The translations under genes and the position numbers were made by a program. 64,000 nt of DNA from Anaeramoeba ignava (taxonomy: Eukaryota; Metamonada; Anaeramoebidae). The notes under the pieces were generated by a model. That model searched no databases. It worked only from the letters and a program-made list of their open reading frames with translations, and had not been told where the DNA came from. Each line of letters starts with the position of its first letter. Within the stretch, counting starts at the first letter, position 1. The DNA is taken from the NCBI GenBank assembly GCA_028826165.1, contig JAPDFW010000138.1, forward strand, positions 21,001 through 85,000, written 5' to 3'. Shown piece after piece: positions 61,894-64,000 of this stretch.

Positions 61894-63744
61894 ATGGAAC
61901 AAGTTAAATCCTATTTAAATTTTACTTTTTATAATCCAACTAAAATTATTTTTGGAGCAAAAACAATTCCTCAACTTCGTAATTTAATTCCAAAAGAATC
62001 AAAAGTAAAACAAAAATTTTTTTATTTAAAAATTATTTTATTAAAAAAAAACTGAATAACTGAAAATAAAATAAAATAAAATAATAATAATATAAAATAA
62101 TAATAAAAAGATTTTAATGACTTATGGAGGAGGAAGTATTAAAAAGAATGGAGTTTATGATCAAGTCAAAGAAGCTTTAAAAAAGCATCAATTTTTAGTA
62201 AGAAATTTTTAATTTAAATTTTAATTTATATTTTTAATTTATATTTTGATTTATAAAATAGGAATTTAGTGGAATTTCTCCAAATCCAAAGTATGAACAT
62301 TCAATGAAAGCTGTTGAAATTTGTAAAAAAGAAAATATTGATTTTCTTCTTGCTGTTGGAGGTGGTTCAGTTATTGATGCAACAAAATTTATTTCTATTG
62401 CAGCTAAATATGAATATGAAGATCCTTGGGATATGGTTTCAAAGAGTTTTGTAATTAAATTATTTCAATTTAAATTTATTTTCAATTAAATTCATTTTCA
62501 ATTTAAATTTATTTTCAATTAAATTCAATTTTAATTTATTTTCAATTAAATTTATTTTCAATTTAATTAAATAGTTTGGTGATTCTAAATATGAACCTAA
62601 AGCAGCAATTCCTATTGGAACTGTAAAAATAATTCAAAATAAAAAAATAAAGTGGAATTCCACTTTTTTAATTTTATTTAATTTTTATTCATTTTTAAAA
62701 ATAGGTTATAACTCTTCCTGCAACTGCAAGTGAAATGGTTTGTTTTCTTTTTTCAAATATTATTTTTATTCTAATATTTTTATTTTTATTTTTATTTTTA
62801 TTTTTATTTTTATTTTTATTTTTATTAGAATGCTGGATTTGTTTTATCAAGAGAATCAACAAAACAAAAATATGATAAAACCCATACACTTCTTTATCCA
62901 AAATTTTCCATTTTAGGTTTATTAAATTAAAATTAAAAATTAAATTAAAATTAAAATTTAAAATTAAAATTAAAAATAAAATAAAAATTAAATTAAAATT
63001 AAAATTAAAAATTAAAATTAAAAATTAAATTAAAATTTAAATTAAAATTAAAAATAAAAATAAAATTAAAATTAAAATTAAAATTAAAACTAAATTAAAA
63101 TCAAAATCAAAATTTAAAATTAAAATTAAAACTAAATTTAAATTTAAATTTAAAATTAAAAAATAGATCCTGAAACAACTTATACTCTTCCAAAAAATCA
63201 AACAATAAATGGAGCAGTTGATACATTTATTCATAGTAAATAAATTAAATTTTACTTAAAAATAAATTAAATTTTTTTTTCCGATTTTTAAAAATTTTTT
63301 TCCGATTTTTTAAAATTAAAATTTAAAATAAAAAGTTATTGAACAATATGCTACAACAAATCGTAATACAAGAATTCCTGATAGAATTGCTGAAGGATTA
63401 CTAGATATAATTATTTCTGAAACTCCAAAAGCTCTTGAAAATCCAAAAGATTATTCAGCTAGAGCTAATTTAATGTGGTCTTCTACTATGGCTTTAAATG
63501 ATTTAATTGCAAGGGGTGTTGAAGAAGATTGGTATTTATTTATATTTATATTTAAATAATCTAAAAATTGATTAATTAATTTATAATTTCTAAATTTTTT
63601 AGGGCAATTCATGCAATTGGTAAAAATAAATTTTAATTTAAAATTGAAAATGAAAAATTATTCTCTTATTTCCTAATTTCCTTTTTAATTTTAATTTTCT
63701 AAAAAAATTTTAAAACTCAGGACATGAAATTACTGCAATGACAG
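61894..63744 (+). CDS. YqhD-like iron-containing alcohol dehydrogenase, copy C (3' partial)
   Basis: Exons 61894-62004, 62111-62197, 62262-62450, 62575-62622, 62705-62737, 62829-62916, 63167-63235, 63336-63531, 63603-63619 and 63721-63744 are present. The last exon, expected to carry the final ~115 residues including the GADHAKT ligand, lies beyond the right edge. GGGSVIDATKF, TLPATASEMNAGFVLSREST, AVDTFIH and IHAIGHEITAMT are intact. It starts 327 bp after the stop of copy B, preceded by a CAATTT array (about 61580-61810) and the same TTTTTTTCATTTTTTTCC leader as copy B. Confidence 0.93.
62649..62666. other. 18-bp perfect palindrome in intron 4 of ADH copy C
   Basis: AAAGTGGAATTCCACTTT, 26 nt after the donor of exon 4; same element as in copies A and B. 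Confidence 0.85.
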
Positions 63745-64000
63745 GTAAATTGAAATATCAAAATTAAATATAAATATAAATCAAATATAAATCAAATATA
63801 AATTAAAATTAAATCAAATATAAATTAAATATAAATCAAATATAAATCAAATATAAATCAAATATAAATCAAATATAAATCAAATATAAATCAAATATAA
63901 ATCAAATATAAATCAAATATAAATCAAATATAAATTAAAATTAAATCAAATATAAATTCAAATATAAATCAAATATAAATCAAATATAAATCAAATATAA
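63745..64000. repeat. AAATATAAATC satellite intron of ADH copy C (cut by window end)
   Basis: Same 11-bp word and same position (after the 24-nt exon 10) as in copy B; continues past the window. Confidence 0.9.

Noticed and set aside
1-64000. CRISPR arrays
   Set aside because: Repeats are contiguous short words without unique spacers, and the genome is eukaryotic.
1-64000. tRNA, rRNA or snRNA genes
   Set aside because: No GC-richer, cloverleaf-like or conserved RNA segment was noticed outside protein exons; a covariance-model search could not be run.
1-64000. Alternative nuclear genetic code
   Set aside because: TAA and TGA terminate genes at expected family lengths, and no in-frame stops are needed inside eIF6, cyclophilin, Rab or ADH exons.

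Overview
This window looks like nuclear DNA of an extremely AT-rich, phagotrophic, intron-bearing microbial eukaryote. The evidence is many GT-AG introns, a Rab, a RasGEF, TFIIIC subunits, eIF6, MBF1 and NAF1, use of TAA and TGA stops with the standard code, Asn/Gln/Glu/Lys low-complexity protein tracts, and introns and spacers filled with short AT tandem words. Anaeramoeba-like protists fit best (inference); dictyostelid-like amoebae or heteroloboseans are alternatives. No bacterial operons, tRNA, rRNA or CRISPR array were seen.

Layout. 1-1837: 5'-partial CRN/RHS-like NTPase plus nuclease. 2028-2768 (-): eIF6. 3517-4622: coiled-coil protein. 4770-6260: 47-bp minisatellite. 6343-6909: MBF1. 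7137-8187 (-): acidic low-complexity protein. 8287-9690: cyclophilin with an SR/His-rich tail. 9903-12463: TMEM214-like ER protein. 12963-14087 (-): LD-carboxypeptidase-like (S66) protein with Cys at the nucleophile site. 14637-16711 and 17392-19355 (-): two phospholipase B-like genes from a segmental duplication that also copied Rab exon 1. 19483-20686: Rab GTPase. 20787-28245 (-): USP25/28-like deubiquitinase with a damaged repeat region. 28384-31295 (-): archaeal-type phosphoglycerate mutase. 31933-35395: bacterial-type GT4 glycosyltransferase with a 2-kb satellite intron. 35495-39680 (+) and 39733-48292 (-): TFIIIC subunits GTF3C3/Tfc4 and GTF3C1, convergent and 52 bp apart. 48467-53420: LisH-like/REM/RasGEF protein. 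54160-56852, 58849-61567 and 61894 to the window end: three tandem YqhD-like alcohol dehydrogenases with the same 11-exon plan. 57015-58700 (-): NAF1.

The genes fall into several themes: Pol III and RNP biogenesis (two TFIIIC subunits, NAF1, eIF6), digestion of bacteria (phospholipase B-like pair, LD-carboxypeptidase), anaerobic-style metabolism (ApgM, YqhD-type ADH) and small-GTPase signalling (Rab, RasGEF). The most unusual property is genome architecture. Nearly every large intron or spacer is a homogeneous array of its own 5-14 bp AT word, and related hexamers are also translated as Glu-Asn-Gln tracts inside proteins. Exon boundaries given here were worked out by hand from splice consensus, frame continuity and family resemblance.
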